From the NCBI GenBank assembly GCA_035294725.1, contig DATGKK010000030.1, forward strand, positions 1-11,737: DNA of 11,737 nt. The letters run 5' to 3'. The stretch's first letter is position 1; each line of letters opens with the position of its first letter. The stretch comes from DATGKK01 sp035294725. Lineage in GTDB: Bacteria > Actinomycetota > Acidimicrobiia > Acidimicrobiales > Bog-793. A program made the position numbers and the translations under genes. Below the pieces are notes generated by a model, which worked only from the letters and a program-made list of their open reading frames with translations, did no database searches and was not told the DNA's origin. Below, in pieces: positions 1-6,303 of the stretch.

Positions 1-618
1 CCCGGGCACGTCACGCTCCCGCCCGGTCTGCGGGTCGGCGTTCTCGGGGAGCACGACGAGGGCGCCGAGGAAGGCGATGGCGCCGAAGAACAGGTTGAAC
101 CAGAACACCGCTCGCCAGCTCCACACGCCGACGAGGGTGCCGCCGATCACGGGCCCGGCGGCGAGCGCGAGGCCCGAGACGGCCGCCCACACGCCGAGGG
201 CCTGAGCCCGCTCGCGCCGGTCGGTGTACAGGTGGCGGATCATCGAGAGCGTCCCCGGCTCGGATGCTGCGGCCCCGAGGCCCATGATGCCCCGCGCCGC
301 CCAGAGCAGCTGGATGTCCGGGGCCAGGGCGCCGAGCACCGAGCCGGCGCAGAAGACCGCGACGCCGGCGAGCATGACCTTCTTCCGCCCGAGGAGGTCG
401 CTCACCGTCCCCATCGGCAGCATGAGGCTCGCGAACACGAGCGCGTAGGCGCTCACGACCCACTGCAGCCCGGTCACGCCCGTCTTCAGAGTGCCCTGGA
501 TGCTCGAGAGCGTGACGCTCACGATCGTGTTGTCGAGGAAGGTGAGGAACAGCACGAGCGAGAGCGTGGCGAGGCTCAGCCTCGGCCGTGCAAGCGCGGG
601 AGACTCTCCGATGCTCAC
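1..618 (-). CDS. DHA2-family (EmrB/QacA-type) MFS efflux transporter, N-terminal half (3' end outside window)
   Basis: Cytoplasmic-membrane major facilitator transporter, probably a proton-driven exporter of drugs or other small molecules. The 206 visible residues start at GTG 616-618, the first plausible start after an in-frame stop at 658-660; no strong ribosome site is seen. Visible hallmarks are a first helix with FLDNTIVSVTL (the LD..IV signature of DHA2 proteins), the loop 2-3 motif A (GTVSDLLGRKKVML), RGIMGLGAAASEPGTLS in helix 4, and the antiporter motif C region with LAAGPVIGGTL in helix 5, followed by SWRAVFWFN. This gives about six of the 12-14 helices; the rest lies beyond base 1. 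No TetR or MarR regulator is adjacent within the window. The family is clear, the substrate is not. Confidence 0.9.
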   Translation of the reverse strand, partial: MSIGESPALARPRLSLATLSLVLFLTFLDNTIVSVTLSSIQGTLKTGVTGLQWVVSAYALVFASLMLPMGTVSDLLGRKKVMLAGVAVFCAGSVLGALAPDIQLLWAARGIMGLGAAASEPGTLSMIRHLYTDRRERAQALGVWAAVSGLALAAGPVIGGTLVGVWSWRAVFWFNLFFGAIAFLGALVVLPENADPQTGRERDVPG

Positions 619-651
619 AGCGACGACGCTATCGACGAGATGTTGCCGCCT

Positions 652-687
652 CGATCGTCACCGCCTCCGATCGCGCGTGGTCGATCG
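652..687. promoter_or_regulatory. Three CGATCG palindromes upstream of the transporter gene
   Basis: The palindrome CGATCG occurs at 652-657, 668-673 and 682-687, that is 34 to 70 bases upstream of the transporter start codon. The regular spacing (16 and 14 bases) and promoter-proximal position are compatible with a regulator-binding array. The hexamer also occurs elsewhere in this GC-rich window, so this is only suggestive. Confidence 0.25.
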
Positions 688-759
688 CTGCGCAGGGCAC
701 GGCGGCGCAGGCCGGTGAGCGGGTGCGCGAACCCGGTCGCGGATGGCACACGGGCGCGA

Positions 760-787
760 AACAGGGCCCGCCGGGGCGGGCCCTGTT
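760..787. terminator. Perfect 12-bp stem hairpin, possible terminator
   Basis: Bases 760-771 and 776-787 are perfect inverted complements (AACAGGGCCCGC / GCGGGCCCTGTT) around a 4-base loop. On the minus strand the stem is followed by only a short T run (GTTTCG). A strong stem without a long U tract is common for terminators in GC-rich actinobacteria. It lies between a minus-strand promoter candidate (1019-1044) and the transporter start (618), so it could end a short minus-strand transcript. A second inverted repeat, TGCTGCGA/TCGCAGCA at 793-800 and 818-825, sits next to it. Confidence 0.45.
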
Positions 788-1018
788 CTCGATGCTGCGA
801 GGCGGGCGGGGGTCGCTTCGCAGCACTGCGCGGGAATCGCCTCCTCGTCATTTGGGGGGCTGGCAGTTCGTGACGCGACAGCGGCACGGACGAGGGGCGT
901 CCTCCCACGCGCTCGGGCCGGCCAGGCGGTCACGCTCGATTGACCTGAGGAGGAAGTGGTCGCCTGATCGGCCTCGACTCTGTTGTCAATGGCGGAGCTC
1001 GATCCGCTCCTATGGAGG

Positions 1019-1044
1019 GTACCCCCTTGCGCGGTCGCGGAAAC
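1019..1044 (-). promoter_or_regulatory. SigB/SigF-type promoter candidate, minus strand
   Basis: Read on the minus strand: GTTT (1044-1041), a 16-base spacer (1040-1025), then GGGTAC (1024-1019). This matches the general stress sigma (SigB/SigF) pattern GTTT-N14-17-GGGTA. A transcript would start near 1011 and run toward the transporter gene, whose start is about 390 bases away, with a strong hairpin at 787-760 in between. The pattern match is seen directly; activity and target are inferred. Confidence 0.45.
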
Positions 1045-1244
1045 GCGCGCCCCCCGCGGGGCCGGCGCGGCGCGCGAGCGCACGGCGGACGTCGTGCCCG
1101 GCCGTGCTCCGGCGCATCGCTGTCCGAGACCGGCGCGCGCCGGAGGGCCGCTCGCAGCCCTCGCCGGGCACGGGGGGTGGGGGAGCACGCGCGCAGGGTT
1201 GTGAGGAGGGCACTTTCCCTTGCCAGCAGCGAACTTTTCCTCCT

Positions 1245-1323
1245 GTCCACAGGGTGCTCGTCAGTAGGATGCGGCCAGTGTCCTGGCGGACGAGCCAGGT
1301 GTCCCGGTGAGGGGGCTGTGGAC
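1245..1323 (+). promoter_or_regulatory. Structured leader that can pair with the phosphatase start codon
   Basis: GTCCACAG (1245-1252) is the inverted complement of CTGTGGAC (1316-1323), which contains the GTG start codon 1318-1320. Inside this span two other pairings compete: GCTCGTC/GACGAGC (1256-1262 with 1289-1295) and CCTGGC/GCCAGG (1282-1287 with 1294-1299). The ribosome site GAGGGGG (1309-1315) sits in the enclosed loop. Such pairing could lower translation initiation. GC-rich DNA forms such pairs readily, so confidence is low. Confidence 0.3.
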
Positions 1324-2541
1324 GATGCGGGGGACCCGGTGAGCTATGGCGAGGTGCCTCGCGCGGCGCTGCTGCTGATCGAGGACGATCGCGAGGACGC
1401 GGTCCTCGTCGAGGCATTGCTCGAGGAGGCAGCCGAGCACGGCGAGCGGACGGGCACGGGCGCGCTCGTCTGGGCACCGACGCTCGAGGCGGCGAACCGC
1501 TTTCTCGAGGCAGGGCCCGCCTGCGTGCTGCTCGACCTCGGCCTGCCTGGCACGAGCGGCACCGGCGCCGTCGAGCGGGTGGTGGCGGCGGCTCCGGAGG
1601 CAGCCGTCGTCGTGCTCACCGAGCGCGATGACGAGCGGCTCGGGCTCGAGGCGCTCGCTCGGGGCGCCCAGGATTACCTCGTGAAGGGCGCCGTCGACGG
1701 CTCCCTCATCGCCCGATCGGTCCGTTACGCCATGGAGCGCAAGCGGACCGCGAGCGCCGCGCAGCGAGAGCAGGCGACCGAGCTGCGCGCGAAGGAGAGC
1801 ATCCGCCTCGAGCGCGGCCTGCTCCCGAGGCCGCTGCTTCGCAGCGACACCATCCAGTGCATGACGCTGTACCGACCGGGCGGCGAGCAGGCACTGCTCG
1901 GCGGCGACTTCTTCGACGTCGTCGAGCTCGACGACGGCACCGTGCGGGCGATGATCGGCGACGTCGCCGGGCACGGACCCGACGAGGCGGCGCTCGGCGT
2001 CCGGCTGCGTGTCGCCTGGCGCGCCCTCGTGCTGGCGGGCATCCCCCTCGAGCACACGTTCGACATCCTGCACGACCTCTTCGCGAGCGAGCGACCGAGC
2101 GAGGAGCTCTTCGTCACGCTCTGCGACGTCCGCGTCTCTGCCGCCCGCGACCACTTGCGACTGCAGCTCGCCGGCCACCCCGCCCCGATCGTCGTGGATG
2201 CCGGTCGCGCCGTGGGGTACGCCAGCCGCGCCGGCCCGCCGCTCGGCGTGGTAGAGCACCCCACCTGGCCGGCGAACGACATCGCCTTGAGCGGGCGATG
2301 GGCGACCGTGCTCTATACCGACGGGCTGGTGGAGAACGTCGAGGCCCGCTCGCCCCGGGGGGTCGACGGCCGGCTCGGAGCGGACGGCTTCGCCGACCTC
2401 GTGCGAGCGGCGGTCTCCGAGGGGCGCTCGATCGAGGGGATCGTGCAGGAGACCCTCGCCACGCTGCAGACGACGAGACCGGGCATCCTGTTCGACGACG
2501 TGGCCATCGTCGCGCTGTCCTCGAGAGCTGCCACCTGGTGA
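1318..2541 (+). CDS. Response regulator fused to PP2C/SpoIIE-type serine phosphatase (RsbU-like)
   Basis: Cytoplasmic protein of 407 residues that would dephosphorylate an anti-anti-sigma (STAS) protein when its receiver domain is phosphorylated. Residues about 15-140 form a CheY-like receiver: acidic pocket E22-D23-D24, phosphoacceptor Asp73 in VLLDLGLP, Thr101 in VVLTER and Lys123 in YLVKGA. A helical linker (about 140-175) leads to a PP2C domain with GGDFFDV (Asp197), GDVAGHG (Asp215), LYTDGLVE (Asp335) and FDDVAIVAL (Asp394), so the metal-binding acidic residues are all present. GTG 1318 is preferred because GAGGGGG lies just upstream; the in-frame GTG at 1339 is an alternative. Its stop overlaps the start of the histidine kinase gene, implying coupled translation and a cognate pair. 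The likely substrate is the STAS protein at 6686-7030. Confidence 0.92.
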   Translation: MDDAGDPVSYGEVPRAALLLIEDDREDAVLVEALLEEAAEHGERTGTGALVWAPTLEAANRFLEAGPACVLLDLGLPGTSGTGAVERVVAAAPEAAVVVLTERDDERLGLEALARGAQDYLVKGAVDGSLIARSVRYAMERKRTASAAQREQATELRAKESIRLERGLLPRPLLRSDTIQCMTLYRPGGEQALLGGDFFDVVELDDGTVRAMIGDVAGHGPDEAALGVRLRVAWRALVLAGIPLEHTFDILHDLFASERPSEELFVTLCDVRVSAARDHLRLQLAGHPAPIVVDAGRAVGYASRAGPPLGVVEHPTWPANDIALSGRWATVLYTDGLVENVEARSPRGVDGRLGADGFADLVRAAVSEGRSIEGIVQETLATLQTTRPGILFDDVAIVALSSRAATW

Positions 2542-4280
2542 GCGGGGAGAGCCGGCCCCTGCCGGCGCGCCGGCTCGAGGGTGGCCTGCCGCTCGGGCGG
2601 CGGGTGGCACTCCTCGTCGTCGCAGCCGGGGCGGTTCTCCTCGCGAGCGTCGTCGCGAGCACGCTCGCCGTGATCCATCTCGACGGCGCCGTGCGCCAGG
2701 AGGCGGACCGGATCGAGCCCGCAGCGACGGCCGCGGCCTCCCTCCACGTCGCGCTCGACGAGCAGGAGACGGGGGTGCAGGCGTACCTCGTCTCGGGCGA
2801 CCTCAGCCTCCTTGCGCCGTACCGCCTCGGCGTCAAGGCGGAGTCGAGCGCGCTCGCCCAACTGCGGGCCGACCTTTCGGGCGACGACTCCCTCCTCGGG
2901 GAGGTGAGCAACGCCGTCGCCGCCGCGACCACGTGGCGGCTCGGCTACGTCGAGCCGGCGCTTGCCGCGGCCCGCCCGGGCAAGGCGACTTCGCGGGCAA
3001 GTCTGCGGCAGGGCGCTCGCCTGTTCGGCCGCTTCCGTGCTGCGATGGCCTCGCTCGAGACCGCCCTTAGCGGTGCTCACCGTGCCGCGTCGGCCCGCCT
3101 TCGGGATGCGGACCACGAGCTGATCGCGGTGCTCGCAGCCTGCCTGCTCGCTCTCCTCGCCATCTTCGAGGCGACCTGGGTGCTGATCCGCCGGTGGATC
3201 ACCCTCCCCACCATGCGCCTCGCTGCCGACGTGCAACGGGTGGCGGCGGGTGCCTTTGAGGAGCCGATCTCGGCACGCGGCCCGCCCGAGCTGCGCTCGC
3301 TCGCTGCGGACGTGGACACGATGCGCAGCCGCATTGTCTCGCACCTGGCTGAGGCGGAAACGGCTCGCAAGGCGCTCGAGCGCTCGAACGAGCACCTCGA
3401 GCAGTTCGCCCATGTCGCCTCGCACGACCTCCAGGAGCCCCTGCGGAAGATGCGGAGCTTCGCGGAGCTCGTGTTCCGCCGCTACGGCGACCGGCTCGAC
3501 GATCGGGGCCGCGAGCTCCTCGGCTTCATCGCAGAGGGCGCACGGCGCATGCAACGCCTCATCCGGGACGTGCTCGAGCTCTCGCGCGTCGGGAGCGAGT
3601 CGCACCCGTTCGAGACCGTCGACCTGAACGACGCCGTCGAGGCCGCCTTCACGAACCTGCACGGCGCCATTGCCGAGACGGGGGCCGAGGTGCTCGTGCG
3701 GCGGCTGCCCCGGGTGCGAGGCGATGAGGCACTGCTGACGGCGCTGTTCCAGAACCTCCTCAGAAACTCGCTCAAGTTCCGCTCGCAGGCGCCGTTGCAG
3801 GTCGTCGTGGCGGCCGAGCGAACCCGGGAGGGCTGGCTCGTGAACGTCGACGACAACGGGATCGGGATCGGCGACGAGGACGCCGAGCGTATTTTCGCCA
3901 TGTTCCAGCGGCTGCACCCACGGGGGGAGTACCCGGGCTCGGGGATCGGCCTCGCGCTCTGCCAGCGGATCGTCGAGTACCACGGCGGCCGGATCTGGCT
4001 CGACACGACTCACCGCCCGGGAACGCGCATCTCCTTCACCCTGCCCGCCGGAGAGGCGCACGAGGACGACGGCGCCGAGGGAGCCGGGGGAGCGCTCACC
4101 GTCGGGCAGCCTCCACCGCCTGGCGCCGGAGGAGCCGGCGAGAAGGCCCGAGGCGGCGGCCTAGACGACGAGCCGCTCGGGGCAGCTCCTGAGGAGCCGG
4201 GCGGCGGGTCCGCGCAGGGCAACAACCCCGTCGAGGACACCGGCGGCCCACGCCTCGCAGCCCCGCTGCCGGGTCGCTGA
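2538..4280 (+). CDS. Membrane sensor histidine kinase with CHASE3 and HAMP domains
   Basis: A 580-residue sensor kinase, predicted to phosphorylate Asp73 of the upstream phosphatase. Order: helix 1 (about 23-46), an extracytoplasmic helical CHASE3-type sensor (about 47-192, with the DEQETGVQAYLVSGD signature), helix 2 (about 195-217), HAMP (about 218-270), HisKA with phospho-acceptor His296 in FAHVASHDLQEPLRKM, and an ATPase domain with N-box LFQNLLRNSLKF (403-414), DDNGIGIG (438-445) and GSGIGLAL. The H-box resembles phytochrome-type kinases. The start GTG lies in a GTGA overlap (2538-2541) with the preceding gene's stop. The ATPase domain finishes near residue 506, yet the frame continues for about 74 Gly/Pro/Ala/Glu-rich residues. 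This tail may be a natural low-complexity extension or readthrough past a lost stop. The signal cannot be told from sequence. Confidence 0.93.
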   Translation: MSGESRPLPARRLEGGLPLGRRVALLVVAAGAVLLASVVASTLAVIHLDGAVRQEADRIEPAATAAASLHVALDEQETGVQAYLVSGDLSLLAPYRLGVKAESSALAQLRADLSGDDSLLGEVSNAVAAATTWRLGYVEPALAAARPGKATSRASLRQGARLFGRFRAAMASLETALSGAHRAASARLRDADHELIAVLAACLLALLAIFEATWVLIRRWITLPTMRLAADVQRVAAGAFEEPISARGPPELRSLAADVDTMRSRIVSHLAEAETARKALERSNEHLEQFAHVASHDLQEPLRKMRSFAELVFRRYGDRLDDRGRELLGFIAEGARRMQRLIRDVLELSRVGSESHPFETVDLNDAVEAAFTNLHGAIAETGAEVLVRRLPRVRGDEALLTALFQNLLRNSLKFRSQAPLQVVVAAERTREGWLVNVDDNGIGIGDEDAERIFAMFQRLHPRGEYPGSGIGLALCQRIVEYHGGRIWLDTTHRPGTRISFTLPAGEAHEDDGAEGAGGALTVGQPPPPGAGGAGEKARGGGLDDEPLGAAPEEPGGGSAQGNNPVEDTGGPRLAAPLPGR

Positions 4281-4309
4281 GGGGAGAGCAAGGACGAGCC
4301 GCAGGCGAC

Positions 4310-4335
4310 GTTTCCCGGCGGCAGGGCTCGGGTAC
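4310..4335 (+). promoter_or_regulatory. SigB/SigF-type promoter upstream of the ATPase-domain gene
   Basis: GTTT at 4310-4313, a 16-base spacer, and GGGTAC at 4330-4335 lie in the gap after the histidine kinase stop (4280). This is a full match to the general stress sigma pattern. The predicted transcript start near 4342 lies 38 bases before ATG 4381 and about 125 bases before GTG 4468. The implied effect is expression of the next gene by the sigma factor encoded at 5515-6303. Confidence 0.6.
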
Positions 4336-4467
4336 CCGCAGGCTGACCGGTCACTTTACGCAGGCCGGATCGAGCCGAAGATGCAGCAGAGAGCAGCGCA
4401 GGGACACACGACGAGACCGGGCGGCACCGAGCGGGGCGGGCGGGCGCCCCGTCGAGGAACGACTCTC

Positions 4468-5487
4468 GTGCAAGCGCCCGAGCGGGTTGCCGAGCGTGAG
4501 CTCACCGCCGGCAGCGTGCTCACCGCCGGCACCCGCAGGTGGCTGGCGGAGACCGCGGCGTGCTTCGGCCTCGGCGAGGCGGCGAGTGACGACCTTGCGC
4601 TCGTGGCCGGCGAGTTGCTGGCGAACGCCTTTCTCCACGCGAGCGGGCCGTACCGGGTCTCGCTCGAGCTCCGCAGCGGCTCGGTCCGGGTGAGCGTGCG
4701 CGACGGCTCGCGGGCGCTGCCGGTCCCAAAGGAGCTCGACCCGTGCTCTGCGACGGGCCGCGGCCTGCGGGTCGTGCGAGCCGTGGCAGCGAGCTGGGGG
4801 ACCGAGCTCACGGCGGAGGGCAAGACGGTCTGGGCAGACCTCCCGGCCACTGGTCGGAGCGAGGGTGCGAGGGCGCCGTGGTGCGCGCCCGGCGCCGGGG
4901 GCGGCCGTGGCGGGGCAGCGAAGCCGGCCATGAGCGGCGGGACCGAGCACTGCGCGGCCGCACCGGCACCCCCCCGAGACGCCGCTGTCGCCAGACCCCC
5001 CGAACGTCCGCAGCGCGCGAGCCGGGACCATCTCGTCTGGTACCTCGGCGTCCCGGCCGGCGAGTTCCTCGCGATGCGTGCGGGCGTCGAGGCGATGCTG
5101 CGGGAGGCGACCCTCATCTCACTTCGAGCCACCCAGCCTGGGCTGCCGGAGCCTCTGTCGGAGCTGGCGCAGCGTGCCACGACAGGGTTGCCGGCAGCCC
5201 GGATGGCGGCGTGCGCGCCGCTCAACGAGGTCGCTGTCGACGAGGAGACGGGAACGGGCGACTTCACGGTGGCCGTCCCGAAGGAGGCCGCCGATCAGCT
5301 CCAGGGCTTTGACGAGGTCGTCCGCGGCTTCAATGAGTGGTGCGAGTCGGGCTATCTGCTCGTTGCACCGCTCACACCCGCCCTCTTGGAGCTGCACAGC
5401 TGGGCGACAAAGGAGGCACTGCGCCAGCTGAGGCTTGGAGCCGAGCCTCGACCGTTCCTCCCCGCAACGGGCCGAGCCGGCCGCTGA
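4468..5487 (+). CDS. RsbW-like ATPase-domain protein with an unassigned C-terminal domain
   Basis: A 339-residue cytoplasmic protein. Residues about 5-130 resemble the HATPase_c_2 fold of anti-sigma/serine kinases: N-box DLALVAGELLANAFLHAS (Glu49 and Asn53), a D-box reduced to VRDGS, and a glycine segment TGRGLRVVRAV. A Gly/Ala/Pro-rich linker (about 132-186) leads to a predominantly helical domain (about 188-335) beginning HLVWYLGVPAGEFLAMRAG, whose function I do not recognise. Similar 'LLGVP...' domains follow ATPase domains in other actinobacterial regulators, as far as I recall. GTG 4468 is chosen because GAGGAA lies 8 bases upstream and codon use is poorer before it; ATG 4381 in the same frame would add 29 residues. 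A SigB/SigF-type promoter precedes it. It may be a second anti-sigma factor or STAS kinase, giving feedback on the circuit. Confidence 0.8.
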   Translation: MQAPERVAERELTAGSVLTAGTRRWLAETAACFGLGEAASDDLALVAGELLANAFLHASGPYRVSLELRSGSVRVSVRDGSRALPVPKELDPCSATGRGLRVVRAVAASWGTELTAEGKTVWADLPATGRSEGARAPWCAPGAGGGRGGAAKPAMSGGTEHCAAAPAPPRDAAVARPPERPQRASRDHLVWYLGVPAGEFLAMRAGVEAMLREATLISLRATQPGLPEPLSELAQRATTGLPAARMAACAPLNEVAVDEETGTGDFTVAVPKEAADQLQGFDEVVRGFNEWCESGYLLVAPLTPALLELHSWATKEALRQLRLGAEPRPFLPATGRAGR

Positions 5488-5519
5488 GCTCCCCCTCCAG
5501 CGCGTGCTGGCGCCTCAGC
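5483..5519. terminator. Shared bidirectional hairpin between convergent genes
   Basis: GCTGAG (5483-5488) and CTCAGC (5514-5519) are inverted complements, and CCAGC/GCTGG (5497-5501 and 5506-5510) forms the inner stem with a 4-base loop. The stop codons of both convergent genes (5485-5487 plus strand, 5515-5517 minus strand) lie inside the outer stem. It may end both transcripts. No U tract is present and the two stems are separated by unpaired bases. Confidence 0.45.
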
Positions 5520-6303
5520 CGTCCGCCTCTTGATAGGCCTCGTGCAGCCGGGCGAGGCAGCGCGACAGCAGGCGCGAGACGTGCATCTGGCTGATCCCGA
5601 GCTGCTGCGCGATCTCCGACTGGGTGAGGTCGTCCTCGAAGCGGAGCTTGAGGATGAGGCGCTCCCGTTGCGGCAGGCGGGCGAGGTACGGCTCGAGGAG
5701 GAGGCGGCGCTCCGACCTCTCGAACGCTGCATCCTCGGCCCCGAGGTGGCTGCCGAGGGTGTCGTCGTCCTCGCCCGGTGCGTCGAGGGAGGAGGCGCGG
5801 TACGCCTGCCCGGCCTCGAGCGCCTCGAGCACGTCCTCCTCGGAGGCGTCGGTCGCCCGAGCGAGCTCTGGGATGGTGGGGGAGCGCCCGAGGCTTTGGG
5901 AGAGGTCGCTGATCGCCTGGCCGAGGTGGAGGTAGAGCTCCTGGATACGCCGCGGGGCGCGCACCGACCATCCCCGGTCGCGGAAGTGGCGCTTCAGCTC
6001 GCCGATGATCGTGGTCGTGGCGTAGCTCGTGAACTCGACCCCGCGAGCGGGGTCGAAGCGGTCGACCGCCTTCACGAGCGCGAGCGAGCTCACTTGGTAG
6101 AGATCGTCGAAGCCCTCTCCCCGGTTGGTGAAGCGGCGGGAGAGGCGCTCTGCGAGCCAGAGGTGCGCTTGGATCAGCTCGTCGCGCAGCTCGCGGTTGC
6201 CTGCTGCGTAGGCCTCGAACTTCTCCCGCAGCTCGGCGGAGCTGGAGGTGCTTTCGTGGTTGCTCACGTGGTCGTCTGGCGGCTGCGCTGCTTGCGGAGC
6301 CAT
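5515..6303 (-). CDS. SigB/SigF/SigG-family RNA polymerase sigma factor (sigma-70 group 3)
   Basis: A 262-residue alternative sigma factor, expected to direct polymerase to stress or developmental promoters of the GTTT...GGGTA type. Region 2 is very well kept: DDLYQVSSLALVKAVDRFD (66-84), GVEFTSYATTTIIGELKRHF (88-107), then RDRGWSVRAPRRIQEL. Region 3 covers about residues 125-175. Region 4 ends with the helix-turn-helix LTQSEIAQQLGISQMHVSRLL (226-246). ATG 6303 is preferred because GAGGAGGG stands immediately upstream; it overlaps the anti-sigma gene by 40 bases. An alternative GTG at 6267 forms a GTGA overlap but lacks a ribosome site. Gene order STAS, anti-sigma, sigma matches rsbV-rsbW-sigB. 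Translational coupling to its antagonist would keep their amounts balanced. Confidence 0.95.
   Translation of the reverse strand: MAPQAAQPPDDHVSNHESTSSSAELREKFEAYAAGNRELRDELIQAHLWLAERLSRRFTNRGEGFDDLYQVSSLALVKAVDRFDPARGVEFTSYATTTIIGELKRHFRDRGWSVRAPRRIQELYLHLGQAISDLSQSLGRSPTIPELARATDASEEDVLEALEAGQAYRASSLDAPGEDDDTLGSHLGAEDAAFERSERRLLLEPYLARLPQRERLILKLRFEDDLTQSEIAQQLGISQMHVSRLLSRCLARLHEAYQEADG

Larger units (their letters stand above)
619..1317. other. Gene-poor region between the transporter and the kinase operon
   Basis: About 700 bases with no convincing gene. Long open frames exist on both strands, but their translations are Arg/Pro/Ala-rich with no recognisable domain, which is expected by chance at this GC content. 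The region does hold a triplet of CGATCG sites, two adjacent hairpins (760-787 and 793-825), a minus-strand SigB/SigF-type promoter candidate (1019-1044), a small inverted repeat GCGGA/TCCGC at 992-1007, and leader-like inverted repeats just before 1318. It probably contains the divergent promoters and possibly a small RNA. Confidence 0.6.

Noticed and set aside
1017..1022. GGGTAC on the plus strand as a -10 element for the kinase operon
   Set aside because: No GTTT-like -35 element lies 14-17 bases upstream; only the minus-strand reading of this site has one.
1166..1183. G-rich run resembling a G-quadruplex
   Set aside because: Only three separated G tracts are present without forcing a zero-length loop, so a stable four-tract structure is not supported.
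588..1310. Long open frame on the plus strand in the gene-poor region
   Set aside because: Ser/Arg-rich translation without a domain and no good ribosome site; it also crosses the strong hairpin and the promoter candidate.
1012..1317. Upstream in-frame extension of the phosphatase gene to ATG 1012
   Set aside because: The extra 102 residues are Arg/Gly/Ala-rich and precede the receiver domain with no homology; GTG 1318 has a strong ribosome site.
2313..4061. 582-codon open frame on the minus strand opposite the histidine kinase
   Set aside because: Its translation is Arg/Glu/Ala-rich with no recognisable domain, while the plus strand encodes a clear kinase. Such antisense frames are expected at this GC content.
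4161..4355. Minus-strand open stretch overlapping the kinase tail, with a plausible-looking Leu/Ala/Arg-rich end
   Set aside because: No start codon with a ribosome site and it overlaps both the kinase tail and a promoter candidate; composition alone explains it.
6265..6267. GTG as the sigma factor start, overlapping the anti-sigma stop in a GTGA
   Set aside because: No ribosome site precedes it, whereas ATG 6303 has GAGGAGGG immediately upstream; kept only as an alternative.
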